DNA of 64,000 nt from an uncultured Victivallis sp. (GCA_944389935.1 CALXOE010000002.1:1-64000); one strand, 5' to 3'. Positions 20,366 through 29,460 are shown, counted from the first letter of the stretch. The notes: generated from the sequence alone by a model not told the origin. Program-made: numbers and translations.

Positions 20366-20929
20366 ATGATGAAAAAAATTCTGATGATCGCCGGGGATTA
20401 CGTTGAAGATTACGAGATGATGGTGCCGTTTCAGGCGCTTCAGATGGCGGGATTCGAGGTTGTTGCGGTTGCCCCCGGCAAGAAGTCCGGGGAGGTGATC
20501 CGGACCGCGATTCACGACTTCGAGGGGGATATGACCTACTCGGAGAAGCGGGGGCACAATTTTGCATTGAACGGGGACTTCAACCTTGTGGAGGAGAAAG
20601 AGTTCGATGCTCTCGTCCTGCCCGGCGGCCGTTCGCCTGAGTATCTGCGTCTCGACGTTCGCGTGATCGAGCTGATTCGCGCGTTCAACCGGCATGGGAA
20701 ACCGATCGCCGCCGTCTGTCACGGTCCGCAGCTGCTCGCCGCCGCCGGAGTCATTGCGGGGAAGCGGATCAACGCCTATCCGGCCGTGCGTCCGGAGATC
20801 GAGCTGGCCGGAGCCGAATTCGTGGATCTGCCGATGACCGGCGCCGTGACCGACGGCAATTTCGTGACCGCTCCGGCGTGGCCCGCGCACCCCGAGTGGC
20901 TCAGGCAGCTGCTCGCGCTGCTGCGCTAG
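20366..20929 (+). CDS. DJ-1/PfpI family protein
   Basis: A 187-residue class I glutamine-amidotransferase-like fold. It has the N-terminal acidic residue in YVEDYE and the nucleophile elbow AVCHGPQLLAAAG of the DJ-1/PfpI family, whose members act as deglycases, chaperones or cysteine hydrolases. The exact substrate cannot be told. AGAGGAGG lies just before two adjacent ATGs (20366, 20369). The gene is 25 nt after the activator and may be the last gene of the gltB operon. Its 3' end overlaps the convergent LacI-type gene by 4 nt. Confidence 0.88.
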   Translation: MMKKILMIAGDYVEDYEMMVPFQALQMAGFEVVAVAPGKKSGEVIRTAIHDFEGDMTYSEKRGHNFALNGDFNLVEEKEFDALVLPGGRSPEYLRLDVRVIELIRAFNRHGKPIAAVCHGPQLLAAAGVIAGKRINAYPAVRPEIELAGAEFVDLPMTGAVTDGNFVTAPAWPAHPEWLRQLLALLR

Positions 20930-22038
20930 AGCGGATCAGATCGCTCCGACGCAGCTGAATGTTGCAGGGATGAATTTCCCGCATCCTGCATGGAAAAGCT
21001 CCTCAGCACTCCGGTGTTTCTATTTTCTGAACAGGTAGTGGCGTCATACAACTCTCCCGGCGTCAAGAGAGGGGTGACGATTGTTGTGATTTTATCTCTG
21101 AGGGTATTCCCATCATTGATGATATCGAGCAATTCGTTCAAAGCTAATCTGGCAAGCTGACGCGGGCCGAGATCAACTGTCGCCGGCCGTGGGTAGTATC
21201 CGCAAAGATAGCGCGGAGTGTGGTTGCAGGAGACGACCGGGTGGCGAACAGGAACACCCCGTTTCATTTGTTGGCGGTAATAAAGGGTGGTCAGTCGTTC
21301 TTCCGGGAAAAAAAATCCGTCCGCATTCTCCAGCTCTTTCGACTCCAGGAGTTGCTCGAGAATGCTCTCCTCCGCGGTTTCCAGAAGATCCGAGGCGCTC
21401 GGAAATTTCAGTTCAATGCAGAGACACTCCTGCTTCATGGAGAAATATTCGAAAAGAAACCCGTCGCACTGGGCCGCATAACCCGGATTGAGCGATGCAA
21501 GCCGCAGCACCGCGGGCATCCGGCAGCCGCATTTCTTCAGATAGCGTGCCGCAAGCCTTCCGGCGAATTCATTTCCCATCAAAATGTTTTTTTCCGATTC
21601 TTCGAGCCAATGGGAGTTCAACCAGACGTGCGGAATACGTTCCACGACGCGGCGCAGATCCTCCGATTCGATCCGATGTCCTCCGATCAGCATTCCGGAG
21701 AGTTCCCCGCGCCGGAAACTGCCCTCGAGTGCCTGCGGCAGAATGTTCGGCGACAACAGCGTGAGAATGGATTTCCTGGGAAGGGTATCCGTCAGTTCGC
21801 AAAGTTTGTCCAGCATGGAAAACGAGTCGAAATGGGCCTCCGGCAACAGCAGCACCCCGATGTTGATGCCCCGTGACGTTCTCTCCCGCCTGCGAATCGG
21901 TTCCCGCCGTTCTCCCATGACGGCCAGAACTTTTGCCCGTTTTTCCGGCGCAACCCTTGCCGTTCCGTTGATGATTCGGGAAACGGTTGCTGCAGAAACA
22001 CCGGAAGCCTCCGCTATTGCTTTTATTGTCATCGACAT
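20926..22038 (-). CDS. LacI-family transcriptional regulator
   Basis: A 370-residue DNA-binding repressor or activator. The N-terminal LacI helix-turn-helix is clear (TIKAIAEASGVSAATVSRIING, residues 3-25) and the rest matches a periplasmic-binding-protein-like sensor domain, although sequence there is weakly conserved. I chose ATG 22038, with AGGAG about 10 nt upstream; an earlier in-frame start would add 24 residues before the helix-turn-helix and lacks a good site. It is divergent from the secreted protein/GH16/pseudopilin genes and is probably their regulator. The last 20 or so residues are Ser-rich and look unstructured. Confidence 0.9.
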   Translation of the reverse strand: MSMTIKAIAEASGVSAATVSRIINGTARVAPEKRAKVLAVMGERREPIRRRERTSRGINIGVLLLPEAHFDSFSMLDKLCELTDTLPRKSILTLLSPNILPQALEGSFRRGELSGMLIGGHRIESEDLRRVVERIPHVWLNSHWLEESEKNILMGNEFAGRLAARYLKKCGCRMPAVLRLASLNPGYAAQCDGFLFEYFSMKQECLCIELKFPSASDLLETAEESILEQLLESKELENADGFFFPEERLTTLYYRQQMKRGVPVRHPVVSCNHTPRYLCGYYPRPATVDLGPRQLARLALNELLDIINDGNTLRDKITTIVTPLLTPGELYDATTCSENRNTGVLRSFSMQDAGNSSLQHSAASERSDPL

Positions 22039-22069
22039 AGCAGCATCTCCTCTGATTGGTGACGAGGAT

Positions 22070-22097
22070 AATATATGAATGTTTCTGAAATTTTCAA
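22070..22097 (-). promoter_or_regulatory. promoter of the LacI-type gene
   Basis: On the minus strand there is -35 TTGAAA (22097-22092), a 16-nt spacer and -10 TATATT (22075-22070), with a predicted start about 25 nt before the ATG at 22038. Confidence 0.6.
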
Positions 22098-22123
22098 GCT
22101 GTAATTTCAAAGATTATGAAAAT

Positions 22124-22157
22124 AACGCTTGTCGATACACGCGTTTTCCGTCATAAT
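22124..22157 (+). promoter_or_regulatory. promoter with LacI-type operator for the GH16 cluster
   Basis: The 22-bp imperfect palindrome at 22124-22145 has the form AACGC-N-TGT-N4-ACA-N-GCGTT, typical in size and symmetry of LacI-family operators. It overlaps a -35 element TTGTCG (22129-22134) that is 17 nt from -10 CATAAT (22152-22157), facing the secreted protein gene at 22223. Binding there would block RNA polymerase. Confidence 0.55.
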
Positions 22158-22222
22158 ATTTAACGTCCGGATCATAACTGTGGTTGCTGCAGACCGTGAA
22201 CAATAATCGGGATGGAAAGATC

Positions 22223-22882
22223 ATGAAACGAATATTTCCTTTTTTCACAATCATCGCGCTCATTTTGCCCGCAGTGGCAGTTGAACTGCCTTCCTCCTTG
22301 AAAACGGCGTCGGACGGTTCGATGCGGATCGGAGATGTTGCGGTGTATGTCATTCACATCGGCGAAAAGTGGGCCGGCAGCATGCAGCGCTCGCTGAATC
22401 CGGATGAAAGGTCGATGATCGGCCCGGAGCGGGTTTGGGTAAGCGGCACGTTTCCCGCCGCCGATTCCAGCGAGAATTTTACGCTTGCCGAGGAACTGCT
22501 TCCCGCCGGAGAGGGGGTGGTGAATTGTTCCTGGAGCATTACCGCGCCGCAGGAGGTGGTCTGCCGGGCTCTTTCCGTCAGTTTCGACATCCCGGCGGGG
22601 CGTGCGGAGAGCACGATTTCCATTGACAACGTCCCGGTTTCTCTTCCCGGACAGGTGCGCGGCATCGGTTTGTACCGGAAGAACCGGGCTGCGGAGGTTG
22701 TCATCGCCCCGGCGGGCGGGAGGGCGATCAGAGTGACGGGGAGATTCGATGTGAGTGTACAGGATAATCGAAAATTTGCTCAAAACAGCTTTTCCGTGCG
22801 GATCAGTCCGGTCGGAATGACCGGAAAGTTGCGCGAATGGTCGCTCAACTGCCGGCTGGAAGTTTTACCGCAGGAAAAATGA
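22223..22882 (+). CDS. secreted protein of unknown function
   Basis: A 219-residue protein with a clear signal peptide (MKRIFPFFTIIALILPAVAV, cleavage near residue 20) and a mature part rich in beta-strand-like alternation, such as the stretches around VWVSGTFP and RIGDVAVYVIHIG. I do not recognise the family. It ends 14 nt before the GH16 gene and faces the LacI-type regulator, so it is likely a glycan-binding or accessory protein exported with the GH16 enzyme. ATG 22223 was chosen because it opens the signal peptide; a frame extension of 13 codons upstream lacks one. Confidence 0.75.
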   Translation: MKRIFPFFTIIALILPAVAVELPSSLKTASDGSMRIGDVAVYVIHIGEKWAGSMQRSLNPDERSMIGPERVWVSGTFPAADSSENFTLAEELLPAGEGVVNCSWSITAPQEVVCRALSVSFDIPAGRAESTISIDNVPVSLPGQVRGIGLYRKNRAAEVVIAPAGGRAIRVTGRFDVSVQDNRKFAQNSFSVRISPVGMTGKLREWSLNCRLEVLPQEK

Positions 22883-22896
22883 TAAGGAGACCATGT

Positions 22897-23733
22897 ATGA
22901 TTGGGAAACAAATCGCCGTCCTGGTGGCTGCCGCGGGAATCTGTCTTTGGGGAGTCGCGGAGGAAAAAACGAAATCGGACAGCTGGCGTCTCGTCTGGGC
23001 CGATGAATTCGACAGTCCCGGCCGGCCCGATCCGGTGGAATGGGGATACGAAACCGGATTGCGGCGGAACCAGGAGTCGCAGTTTTATACCGACCGGATG
23101 GAAAATTGCCGGATCGAAAACGGAATGCTGATTTTGGAGGCCCGCCGGGAAAAGATGAAAAATCCCGGTTTCGTACCCGGCAGCACCAATTGGAAAGAGG
23201 TGGAATTCGCCGAATACACATCCGCCAGTATTTTTGCGAAACGCGATTTCCTTTACGGGCGAATTGAAATCCGGGCGAAGATTCCTGCCGGAAAGGGTAC
23301 TTGGCCGGCTTTCTGGCTGCTTGGAAAAAGCGGATATTCCGGCAAATGGTGGCCCGAGTGCGGCGAAATCGACATTCTGGAGTATCTCGGAAAAGATCCC
23401 TCGAATCTCATCAATGATGTCCATTACAAAGGGAGCGATGGAAAGCATCATCATGCCGCCAGACGCATCGCCGCCGGAAAACCATACGAGGATTTTCATA
23501 TCTACGCCCTGGAATGGGATGAGAGCGAGCTTCGCTTCTACTATGATGACCGCATGACTTCAAAATTCTCGATCGACCAGGCTGGAGAGGGGAAGGACAA
23601 CCCGTTCCGGAATCCGTTTGAACTCAAGCTCAATTTTGCCCTGGGGGGATGGGGCGGGCCCGTCGATCCGGAGATCTTTCCTCTGCGGTATGAAATCGAT
23701 TATGTCCGCTACTATCAAAGAGAGATCCGGTAA
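22897..23733 (+). CDS. glycoside hydrolase family 16, secreted
   Basis: An exported endo-beta-glucanase/galactanase-like enzyme of 278 residues with a hydrophobic signal at the N-terminus (IAVLVAAAGICLWGVA). The GH16 catalytic signature E-I-D-I-L-E is present at 157-162, giving nucleophile Glu157, assisting Asp159 and acid/base Glu162. Further GH16 features are WADEFD near the N-terminus, KGTWPAFWLLG before the active site and the C-terminal MKVDYVR-like strand EIDYVRYYQR. This motif form is common in laminarinases (beta-1,3-glucanases), but the substrate cannot be fixed from sequence. AAGGAG lies 7 nt before ATG 22897. Confidence 0.92.
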   Translation: MIGKQIAVLVAAAGICLWGVAEEKTKSDSWRLVWADEFDSPGRPDPVEWGYETGLRRNQESQFYTDRMENCRIENGMLILEARREKMKNPGFVPGSTNWKEVEFAEYTSASIFAKRDFLYGRIEIRAKIPAGKGTWPAFWLLGKSGYSGKWWPECGEIDILEYLGKDPSNLINDVHYKGSDGKHHHAARRIAAGKPYEDFHIYALEWDESELRFYYDDRMTSKFSIDQAGEGKDNPFRNPFELKLNFALGGWGGPVDPEIFPLRYEIDYVRYYQREIR

Positions 23734-23901
23734 TGGCCGGACAGAGGCACGTCGTTGCGAAAATTCGGCCTTTCGATCGTACCGCTGATCCCCGCTGCAT
23801 TGGTATACCGAGACGCATAATATCAATTATATGATGCAGAAAAATATGATAACTTGCTGATAGATAATAATGTCAAAAAAACAATGGAGAACAGGAAAAT
23901 G

Positions 23902-24753
23902 ATGAACACACCAGAAAAACATTACATAATTGATATTATACGACATAATTTTTTCTCTGGCGTAACATCTTGTCATTACAGCTCTTTCCCCTCGCGCCGG
24001 CCGACCGCAGCCATGCGGGGAACGGCGGACACGCCCCCTGTCTCCCATGGCCGGGCAGTGTCCAAAGCGGCATTTACGCTTATAGAGCTCCTCGTCGTGA
24101 TTGCGATCATCGCGATTCTGGCGTCGATGCTGTTGCCGGCGCTGAACCAGGCGCGGATGCGGGCAAGAGCATCCCGCTGTATCGGCAATCTGAAGCAGCT
24201 TGGTACGGCGGTTCAACTTTATGCCGACGGAAATAATGGACTGGCTCCGCAAAGCAGCGATTCTAAAAAATACTGGGGGCAGATTCTGGTCGATGCCGGC
24301 TACCTGCCCATTCCGACCCGGGGAGGGCAATCGGTGTTGTCATGCCCGGCGATCATGAATTCCGGGGCAACGGAGAGCCAGTACGGCGCATTTTACAGTT
24401 ACATTTCCACCTACGGCATGAGCAGCGGCATGATGAACAACGGCACGAAGGAAGTGATGGAGGGGTGGCGAATCGCGCCGTGGAATCCATGGAGTTCCAT
24501 CGAGGGATACTGGAATCTGAAGCGGATACGATCCGCCTCGGCGCTCCCGATACTGTTGGATTCGGTGAACGGTTCCGGAAACAGCCAGTATTATATCGTG
24601 AAAATCTATGAGAAACTCAGCGGGGGCGCCTGCGTCTATCTCGTCCACAATCGTCTCGGTAACACGCTTTTTGCCGACGGGCACGTCGCCGGAATCAATC
24701 GCTCGGAATTCGAATCGAAATACAGCGCTCTGCCGGCGACGCTGACCGAATGA
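23902..24753 (+). CDS. type II pseudopilin-like protein with long leader
   Basis: A 283-residue protein with a prepilin peptidase motif and hydrophobic helix ([20 protein letters not shown]) about 55 residues from the start, far deeper than the usual 5-25. A G/N-free body follows, ending with the ADGHV motif ([10 protein letters not shown]) typical of Planctomycetes/Lentisphaerota pseudopilins. The leader contains a segment shared at DNA level with the pseudopilin at 35437. The start is uncertain: ATG 23902 (AGGA 6 nt upstream), 23899 and 23884 are all in frame. It follows the GH16 gene by about 170 nt and is probably part of the same glycan locus. Confidence 0.82.
   Translation: MNTPEKHYIIDIIRHNFFSGVTSCHYSSFPSRRPTAAMRGTADTPPVSHGRAVSKAAFTLIELLVVIAIIAILASMLLPALNQARMRARASRCIGNLKQLGTAVQLYADGNNGLAPQSSDSKKYWGQILVDAGYLPIPTRGGQSVLSCPAIMNSGATESQYGAFYSYISTYGMSSGMMNNGTKEVMEGWRIAPWNPWSSIEGYWNLKRIRSASALPILLDSVNGSGNSQYYIVKIYEKLSGGACVYLVHNRLGNTLFADGHVAGINRSEFESKYSALPATLTE
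23981..24165 (+). repeat. pseudopilin leader/helix module, copy 1
   Basis: This stretch is nearly the same DNA as 35795-36030. It begins with a 32-nt block starting GCTCTTTC that has 3 mismatches by eye. The module carries on through the sequence for RPTAA and ADTPP and through the prepilin helix with roughly 90% identity, including silent positions, and stops within the first residues of the body. Copy 2 has about 50 nt more in the leader. Confidence 0.75.
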
Positions 24754-24760
24754 CCTGCTG

Positions 24761-26251
24761 TCAGCTGCAATATTTTTCCCGCAGATACGCGAGGAACGGG
24801 GCGGGATCGATCTTCTCCGCCCCGGTCAATTTCCGCAGCAGCTCTTTCGGCGGCAGCGAGGCTCCGTAGCGGTGGATCTTTTTCCGCAGGAACGCGCGGA
24901 ATGTGGAGAACCGTCCGGACGCGATCTCTTCATCGAGATCGGGGATCTCCTTGTGCGCGAGACTCCACACCTGCGCGGCGATGAGATTCCCCAGCGCGTA
25001 AGTCGGGAAATATCCGAAACTTCCGCCCGCCCAGTGAACGTCCTGAAGCACGCCGGTCAGGTCGTTCGGCGGGACGATGCCGAGATATTCGCGCATCTTT
25101 TCGTTCCACGCCTCCGGGAGTTCCGCGACGGAGAGGCGGTTTTCAAACAGCGCTTTTTCCAGATCGTACCGCAGCAGAATGTGCAGATTATAGGTCGCTT
25201 CGTCCGCCTCGATGCGCACGAGGGAGCGTTCGACCCGGTTGATCGCGCCGTAGAAACGTTCGAGCGGAACGGCGTCAAGCCTGCCCGGGAATTTGCGCTG
25301 CATGTACGGGTAGAACCAGCGCCAGAACGGAAGCCCGCGGCCGACCTGATTCTCCCAGAGCCGCGATTGCGACTCGTGAAATGCGAGCGACGCCCCGTCC
25401 GCCAGCGGCGTGCGGTCGAACTTCCGGTCGATTCCCTGTTCGTAGATCGCATGTCCCGCCTCATGGATCGTGCTGAAGAGACACGAAAGCGGCAGATGCG
25501 GAAACGCCTTGGTCGTGATCCGCACGTCCGTGAGCCCGAAACTCGTCGTAAACGGGTGTTCCGTGAGGTCGATGCGTCCGCGCCGGAAGTCGTAGCCGAT
25601 CCGTTTCGCCGCGAATCGGGCCAGTTCGAGCTGCTTCTCCGGCGAAAACGGATCGCTGCGGATAAACGAATCGTCCGGCTGTTCCCGGTCGGCGGCCGCA
25701 CGGACCAGCGCGGTCTGCTCCCGGCGCAGTACCGCAAAAACCGGATCGATCTCCGCGACGGTGAGACCCTCCTCGTAATCGTCGAGCAGCGGATCGAGCG
25801 GATGGCCGGAGGGGGTGAAGAGCGCAGCCTGCTCTTTCCGCAGTTCCAGGAGTTTCGCCAGATGCGGCGCGAACGGCGCGAACTCCTGCGCTTCCCGCGC
25901 GCACATCCACGCACCGTAGGCGGCGGAACCGGCCGCTCCGATCTCCCGCACGAGCCGTGCGGGCATTTTCCGCACTTTCTCGAAATCATGCCGCAGTTTG
26001 CGCAGCAGCGACGCTTCAAACGAACCGGATTCATATTCATCCGCTTCGGCGGCTTCCAGCGCGCGGGCGAACGCCCGGGAGGTGAGTTTTTCGTGAATAA
26101 CCCCCGAGACGGTCTCCATCTGGGCGCCGCGCCCCTCCACCGCGCCGGACGGCAGATAGGTCTGCATATCCCACTCCAGAAGCGCGAGCGTCGCGGCGAG
26201 ATCTCGGATTTCGTGAATCTGTTCCAGCAGTGCCCTGAATTTCTTTGTCAT
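24761..26251 (-). CDS. metallocarboxypeptidase, family M32
   Basis: A cytoplasmic zinc carboxypeptidase (thermostable carboxypeptidase 1 family) that removes C-terminal residues from peptides. The 496-residue length is typical. The zinc-binding motif HEAGH lies at 263-267 (TIHEAGHAIYEQGID), and the family motifs DVRITTKAF, HESQSRLWENQVGR and the C-terminal IPPNDL-like segment (IVPPNDLTGVLQDVHWAGGSFGYFPTY, quoted in part) are recognisable. It is convergent with the pseudopilin gene (7 nt apart) and divergent from rubrerythrin. Confidence 0.95.
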   Translation of the reverse strand: MTKKFRALLEQIHEIRDLAATLALLEWDMQTYLPSGAVEGRGAQMETVSGVIHEKLTSRAFARALEAAEADEYESGSFEASLLRKLRHDFEKVRKMPARLVREIGAAGSAAYGAWMCAREAQEFAPFAPHLAKLLELRKEQAALFTPSGHPLDPLLDDYEEGLTVAEIDPVFAVLRREQTALVRAAADREQPDDSFIRSDPFSPEKQLELARFAAKRIGYDFRRGRIDLTEHPFTTSFGLTDVRITTKAFPHLPLSCLFSTIHEAGHAIYEQGIDRKFDRTPLADGASLAFHESQSRLWENQVGRGLPFWRWFYPYMQRKFPGRLDAVPLERFYGAINRVERSLVRIEADEATYNLHILLRYDLEKALFENRLSVAELPEAWNEKMREYLGIVPPNDLTGVLQDVHWAGGSFGYFPTYALGNLIAAQVWSLAHKEIPDLDEEIASGRFSTFRAFLRKKIHRYGASLPPKELLRKLTGAEKIDPAPFLAYLREKYCS

Positions 26252-26287
26252 GGGATTCTTCCTCCGATCATCAACGTTTTTTTCTAT

Positions 26288-26315
26288 AATATAGAGGCGC
26301 TGCGGCGGAATGCAA
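26288..26315 (-). promoter_or_regulatory. promoter of the M32 carboxypeptidase
   Basis: On the minus strand there is -35 TTGCAT (26315-26310), a 16-nt spacer and -10 TATATT (26293-26288); the start would lie about 30 nt before the ATG at 26251. Confidence 0.6.
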
Positions 26316-26345
26316 GGGAAGTGGAAATCCGGACCTTCTCCCGGC

Positions 26346-26373
26346 TTGACTTTTCCGGGAATTCTGCTACTGT
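26346..26373 (+). promoter_or_regulatory. promoter of rubrerythrin
   Basis: The -35 TTGACT (26346-26351) is 16 nt from a weaker -10 TACTGT (26368-26373), about 60 nt before the rubrerythrin ATG. No PerR-type palindrome is evident. Confidence 0.5.
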
Positions 26374-26441
26374 AAGGCGGTGTCGGAGCGTCGCGCCCGC
26401 GCGACGGACGAATTGCAGGTCAAACATTGGAGGAAAGCAAG

Positions 26442-27017
26442 ATGAAATCCATCCGGGGAACAGAAACCGAAAAGAACCTCATGAAATCCTTCGCCGGGGA
26501 GTCCCAGGCGCGCAACCGTTACACCTACTTTGCCGGCGTCGCCCGCAAGGAGGGGTATGTCCAGATCGCGAACATCTTCGAGGAGACCGCGAATCAGGAG
26601 AAAGAACACGCGAAACGCTTCTTCAAATTCCTCGAGGGCGGCGATCTTGAGATCACCGCGAGCTTTCCGGCCGGAGTCATCTCCGACACGATCGCGAACC
26701 TGACCGCCGCCGCGGGCGGCGAGCACGAGGAGTGGAGCGAACTTTATCCGTCGTTTGCGGAAGTCGCCCGCAAGGAGGGATTTCCGGAGATCGCGGAGGT
26801 GTGGGAGCGCGTCTGCGTCGCCGAGAAACAGCATGAGCGCCGCTATCGCGGGCTGCTTGAGAATTTGAAGAACGCCACCGTCTTCAAGAAACCGAAAGAG
26901 GTCGTCTGGCGCTGCTTGAACTGCGGCTACCTGCACGTCGGCTTCGAGGCTCCGGCGGTCTGCCCGGCCTGCGCGCATCCGCAGGCCTACTTCGAGGTGC
27001 TGGCTGAAAACTGGTAA
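26442..27017 (+). CDS. rbr: rubrerythrin
   Basis: A non-haem di-iron peroxidase that reduces hydrogen peroxide in anaerobes. The 191-residue protein has the erythrin four-helix bundle with iron ligands in ESQARNRY, EEtANQEKEH-type (NQEKEHAKRF) and CVAEKQHERRY, followed by a C-terminal rubredoxin domain with two CxxC pairs (CLNCGYL and CPACAHP). ATG 26442 has GGAGG 8 nt upstream. The gene stands alone between its own promoter and a strong terminator. Confidence 0.97.
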   Translation: MKSIRGTETEKNLMKSFAGESQARNRYTYFAGVARKEGYVQIANIFEETANQEKEHAKRFFKFLEGGDLEITASFPAGVISDTIANLTAAAGGEHEEWSELYPSFAEVARKEGFPEIAEVWERVCVAEKQHERRYRGLLENLKNATVFKKPKEVVWRCLNCGYLHVGFEAPAVCPACAHPQAYFEVLAENW

Positions 27018-27035
27018 TCGCTGTCCGGCTTGAAA

Positions 27036-27077
27036 ACGGGGGAGGGGAGACGGTTTCGTTTCCCCCCTCTTTTTTTC
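27036..27077 (+). terminator. intrinsic terminator of rubrerythrin
   Basis: A G-rich arm (27038-27052) pairs with a C-rich arm (27057-27070) around a short loop, with the innermost pair set ACG/CGT, and runs directly into a T-rich tail (27069-27077). It lies 19 nt after the rubrerythrin stop. Confidence 0.8.
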
Positions 27078-27153
27078 ACGGCGGCCCGCGCGGGCGGTTT
27101 TCCGTCCGTCGTGGGGTATGTCTGCCGGGGAAACGCCGGGTTCCGGAGGGAAA

Positions 27154-28512
27154 ATGAACATCAGAGAGTTATTCAGCGACCGGGTTTTCAATCGGAAACT
27201 GCTCGGCCTGGCCTTTCCGATCACGCTGCAGAATCTCATGCTCGCGCTGGTCGCCGCGGCCGACGCGGTCATGCTCGGGCAGGTCAGCCAGAATGCGATG
27301 GCGGCCGTTTCGCTCGCGACGCAGATCCAGTTTGTGCAGAACATGCTGCTTGGTGCGATCGTCAGCGGAGTCGGCATCCTCGGAGCGCAATACTGGGGGA
27401 AGCGGGACTTCCGGAAAATGGGCGAAATCTTCAGCCTGAGCATCCACGAGGCGCTGCCGGTGTCGGCGATATTCTTTCTCGGCTGCTGTTTTTTCCCGGA
27501 GAAGCTCATGCTGCTTTTCGCGCACGATCCGGAACTTGTGGAGATCGGCGCGGAGTATCTGCGGGTGGCGGGGTGGTCGTATCTGCTGACCGGCGTGTCG
27601 CAGTGTTATCTGGCGATCATGCGCGTGAGCGAACACGCCTCCCGGTCGGCGTGGATCAGTTCCGGCGCGGTGATTTTGAACATTGTCCTGAATGCGATTC
27701 TGATCTTCGGCTGGTTCGGGCTGCCGGCGATGGGGGTGCGAGGGGCGGCGCTGGCGACGGTGATCGCCCGGGTCATCGAATTGGTGTGGTGTATTGCCTC
27801 GAGTTATGAAAGAGGATTTATTGCCTTGAAATTCAAGGCGTTCATCCATTTTGACGTGATGTTGTTCCGGGATTTCTGGCATTATACGCTGCCGGTGCTC
27901 GGCAGTTTTCTGCTCTGGGGAATCGGGTTCACTTCGTACACGGCGATCATGGGGCATCTCGGGCCGGATGCGGCGGCGGCCAATGCGATTGCCGCCGTGG
28001 TGCGCGACCTCATGTGCTGTCTCTGCAACGGCATCGCCGCGGGCGCGGGAATCCTGATCGGGAACGAGCTTGGAGCGGGGAATCTCCGGGCGGGGAAGAT
28101 CTGCGGTCAGAAAGCGATGATTCTCTCATTTCTCATCGGCGGAGTTTCGAGCGTGGTGATTCTCGGCTCGATTCCGCTGATTTCCGGATCTCTCGTGCTC
28201 TCGGAACAGGCGCATCATTACATGGTCGGGATGTTCATGATTCTGGCCGTCTACATGATCGGCCGCTGCGTCTGCACGGTGGTGATCAACGGGATCTTTT
28301 CCGCGGGCGGGGATACATTGTTCGACGTTTACAGTCTGGCGGTCTGCATGTGGGGGATCGCCTTGCCCTGCGCGTTTCTGGGGGCGTTCGTTTTCGGGCT
28401 GCCGGTGCTGCTGGTCTATGCCTGCACCTGCCTCGACGAAGTCGGCAAGATTCCGTGGGTCATGCTCCATTACCGCAAGTACAAGTGGGTGAGAAACATC
28501 ACCCGGAACTGA
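27154..28512 (+). CDS. MATE-family multidrug/metabolite exporter
   Basis: A 452-residue inner-membrane protein with about 12 hydrophobic segments and the MATE signature early in the chain (LAFPITLQNLMLALVAAADAVMLG, quoted in part: PITLQNLMLALVAAADAVML). MATE proteins export cationic compounds in exchange for Na+ or H+; the substrate is unknown. I chose ATG 27154 with GGAGG close upstream; a longer frame adds 12 unlikely residues. It ends 22 nt before the convergent AraC-type gene. Confidence 0.92.
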   Translation: MNIRELFSDRVFNRKLLGLAFPITLQNLMLALVAAADAVMLGQVSQNAMAAVSLATQIQFVQNMLLGAIVSGVGILGAQYWGKRDFRKMGEIFSLSIHEALPVSAIFFLGCCFFPEKLMLLFAHDPELVEIGAEYLRVAGWSYLLTGVSQCYLAIMRVSEHASRSAWISSGAVILNIVLNAILIFGWFGLPAMGVRGAALATVIARVIELVWCIASSYERGFIALKFKAFIHFDVMLFRDFWHYTLPVLGSFLLWGIGFTSYTAIMGHLGPDAAAANAIAAVVRDLMCCLCNGIAAGAGILIGNELGAGNLRAGKICGQKAMILSFLIGGVSSVVILGSIPLISGSLVLSEQAHHYMVGMFMILAVYMIGRCVCTVVINGIFSAGGDTLFDVYSLAVCMWGIALPCAFLGAFVFGLPVLLVYACTCLDEVGKIPWVMLHYRKYKWVRNITRN

Positions 28513-28534
28513 CCCCGTCTGCGCAACGGAGTAT

Positions 28535-29401
28535 TCAGCGCATGCGGTAGTGTCGCCGATAGGCGTCCGGGGAGAGCCCGTTCAGAGCCTTGAATCTCCG
28601 GCTGAAATGGAACGGATCCATGTAGCCGAAGCGCGCCGCAACCTGCGCGAGGGTCAGACTGGTCGAAACGAGCATCTCGGCGGCGAGCTGAAGTTTCATC
28701 CGGTCGAGATAGAGTTTCGGCGACATGCCGGTGTAAGCGTGGAACGCCCGGCGGAAGTGGGATTCCGAGAGTCCGCACTCTCTGGCCATTTCTCCGACGG
28801 TCCACCACCGTTCCGGCGTCCGCCGGATCTCCACGAGCAGTGCGGAGAAAGCCGACGAGTTGCCGACGGAGAGCTCCAGATTCTCCGCGTGCAGCTCGAG
28901 GAGGAGCTGCTGAAGCATTGTGGCGGCCTTGATCTGAGCGAAAAGAGTCGGTTCGAGCGCGACTTCGATGATTCGCGCGATTCGGCGGACCGGGCCGCAG
29001 CTGAAAACGCCGTCAGCGAGAATCCCCTGGGTGCGCAGCGAGTCCGCGATCCGTCCGCAAAAACAGATCGAATCCTCCAGATAGAACGATTTGTCCCCTC
29101 CGTAAATGTGCCGGGTCCCCGGCATGACCATGACAAGGTCTCCTGCACTGATTTCGCTGCAGTGGCCGGTTTCAAAATTCCGGTAGATGCCTCTCCCCTC
29201 AAGCAGGTGGGAGAGACAGTAGAAGTCGAAACTCCTTCTGAATTCAGCGGGCTGATCAAGTTCACCGCCCCGCTGCCGCCGCGAAGTGTGAATGATTCCG
29301 AGTCCGAACGCTTCCAGTTCGGACGGAATCTTCCCCGTGACCCGATGCACCTGGCGGAGGCCGCCGTCGAAACTGTCATAGCTGATGATCGGTTTGTCCA
29401 T
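28535..29401 (-). CDS. AraC-family transcriptional regulator
   Basis: A 288-residue regulator. The N-terminal half is a cupin-like sensor (GDLVMVMPGTRHIYGG resembles the AraC arm/cupin strand), and the C-terminal ~100 residues hold two helix-turn-helix motifs (TVGEMARECGLSESHFRRAF and LTLAQVAARFGYMDPFHFSR) ending with the family signature. ATG 29401 follows GAGG; a frame extending further upstream is not supported. It is divergent from the glycosidase cluster at 29481 and is probably its sugar-responsive activator. Confidence 0.93.
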   Translation of the reverse strand: MDKPIISYDSFDGGLRQVHRVTGKIPSELEAFGLGIIHTSRRQRGGELDQPAEFRRSFDFYCLSHLLEGRGIYRNFETGHCSEISAGDLVMVMPGTRHIYGGDKSFYLEDSICFCGRIADSLRTQGILADGVFSCGPVRRIARIIEVALEPTLFAQIKAATMLQQLLLELHAENLELSVGNSSAFSALLVEIRRTPERWWTVGEMARECGLSESHFRRAFHAYTGMSPKLYLDRMKLQLAAEMLVSTSLTLAQVAARFGYMDPFHFSRRFKALNGLSPDAYRRHYRMR

Positions 29402-29415
29402 GTGCGTTGCCTCTT

Positions 29416-29460
29416 TTTTCCGGTATAATATATGATAAAAAGTTCCGGAAAACAAATCAA
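29416..29460 (-). promoter_or_regulatory. promoter and inverted repeat between AraC gene and glycan cluster
   Basis: The minus strand carries -35 TTGATT (29460-29455) and, 17 nt on, -10 TATCAT, facing the AraC-type gene. The promoter is bracketed by an inverted repeat TTTTCCGG (29416-29423) and CCGGAAAA (29445-29452), with the very AT-rich TATAATATATG between the arms. The repeat is a candidate regulator site for both directions in a gap of only 79 nt. Confidence 0.45.

Noticed and set aside
18511..20367. Minus-strand frame of 618 codons antisense to dapL and the sigma-54 activator
   Set aside because: Shadow frame over conserved genes, no recognisable product.
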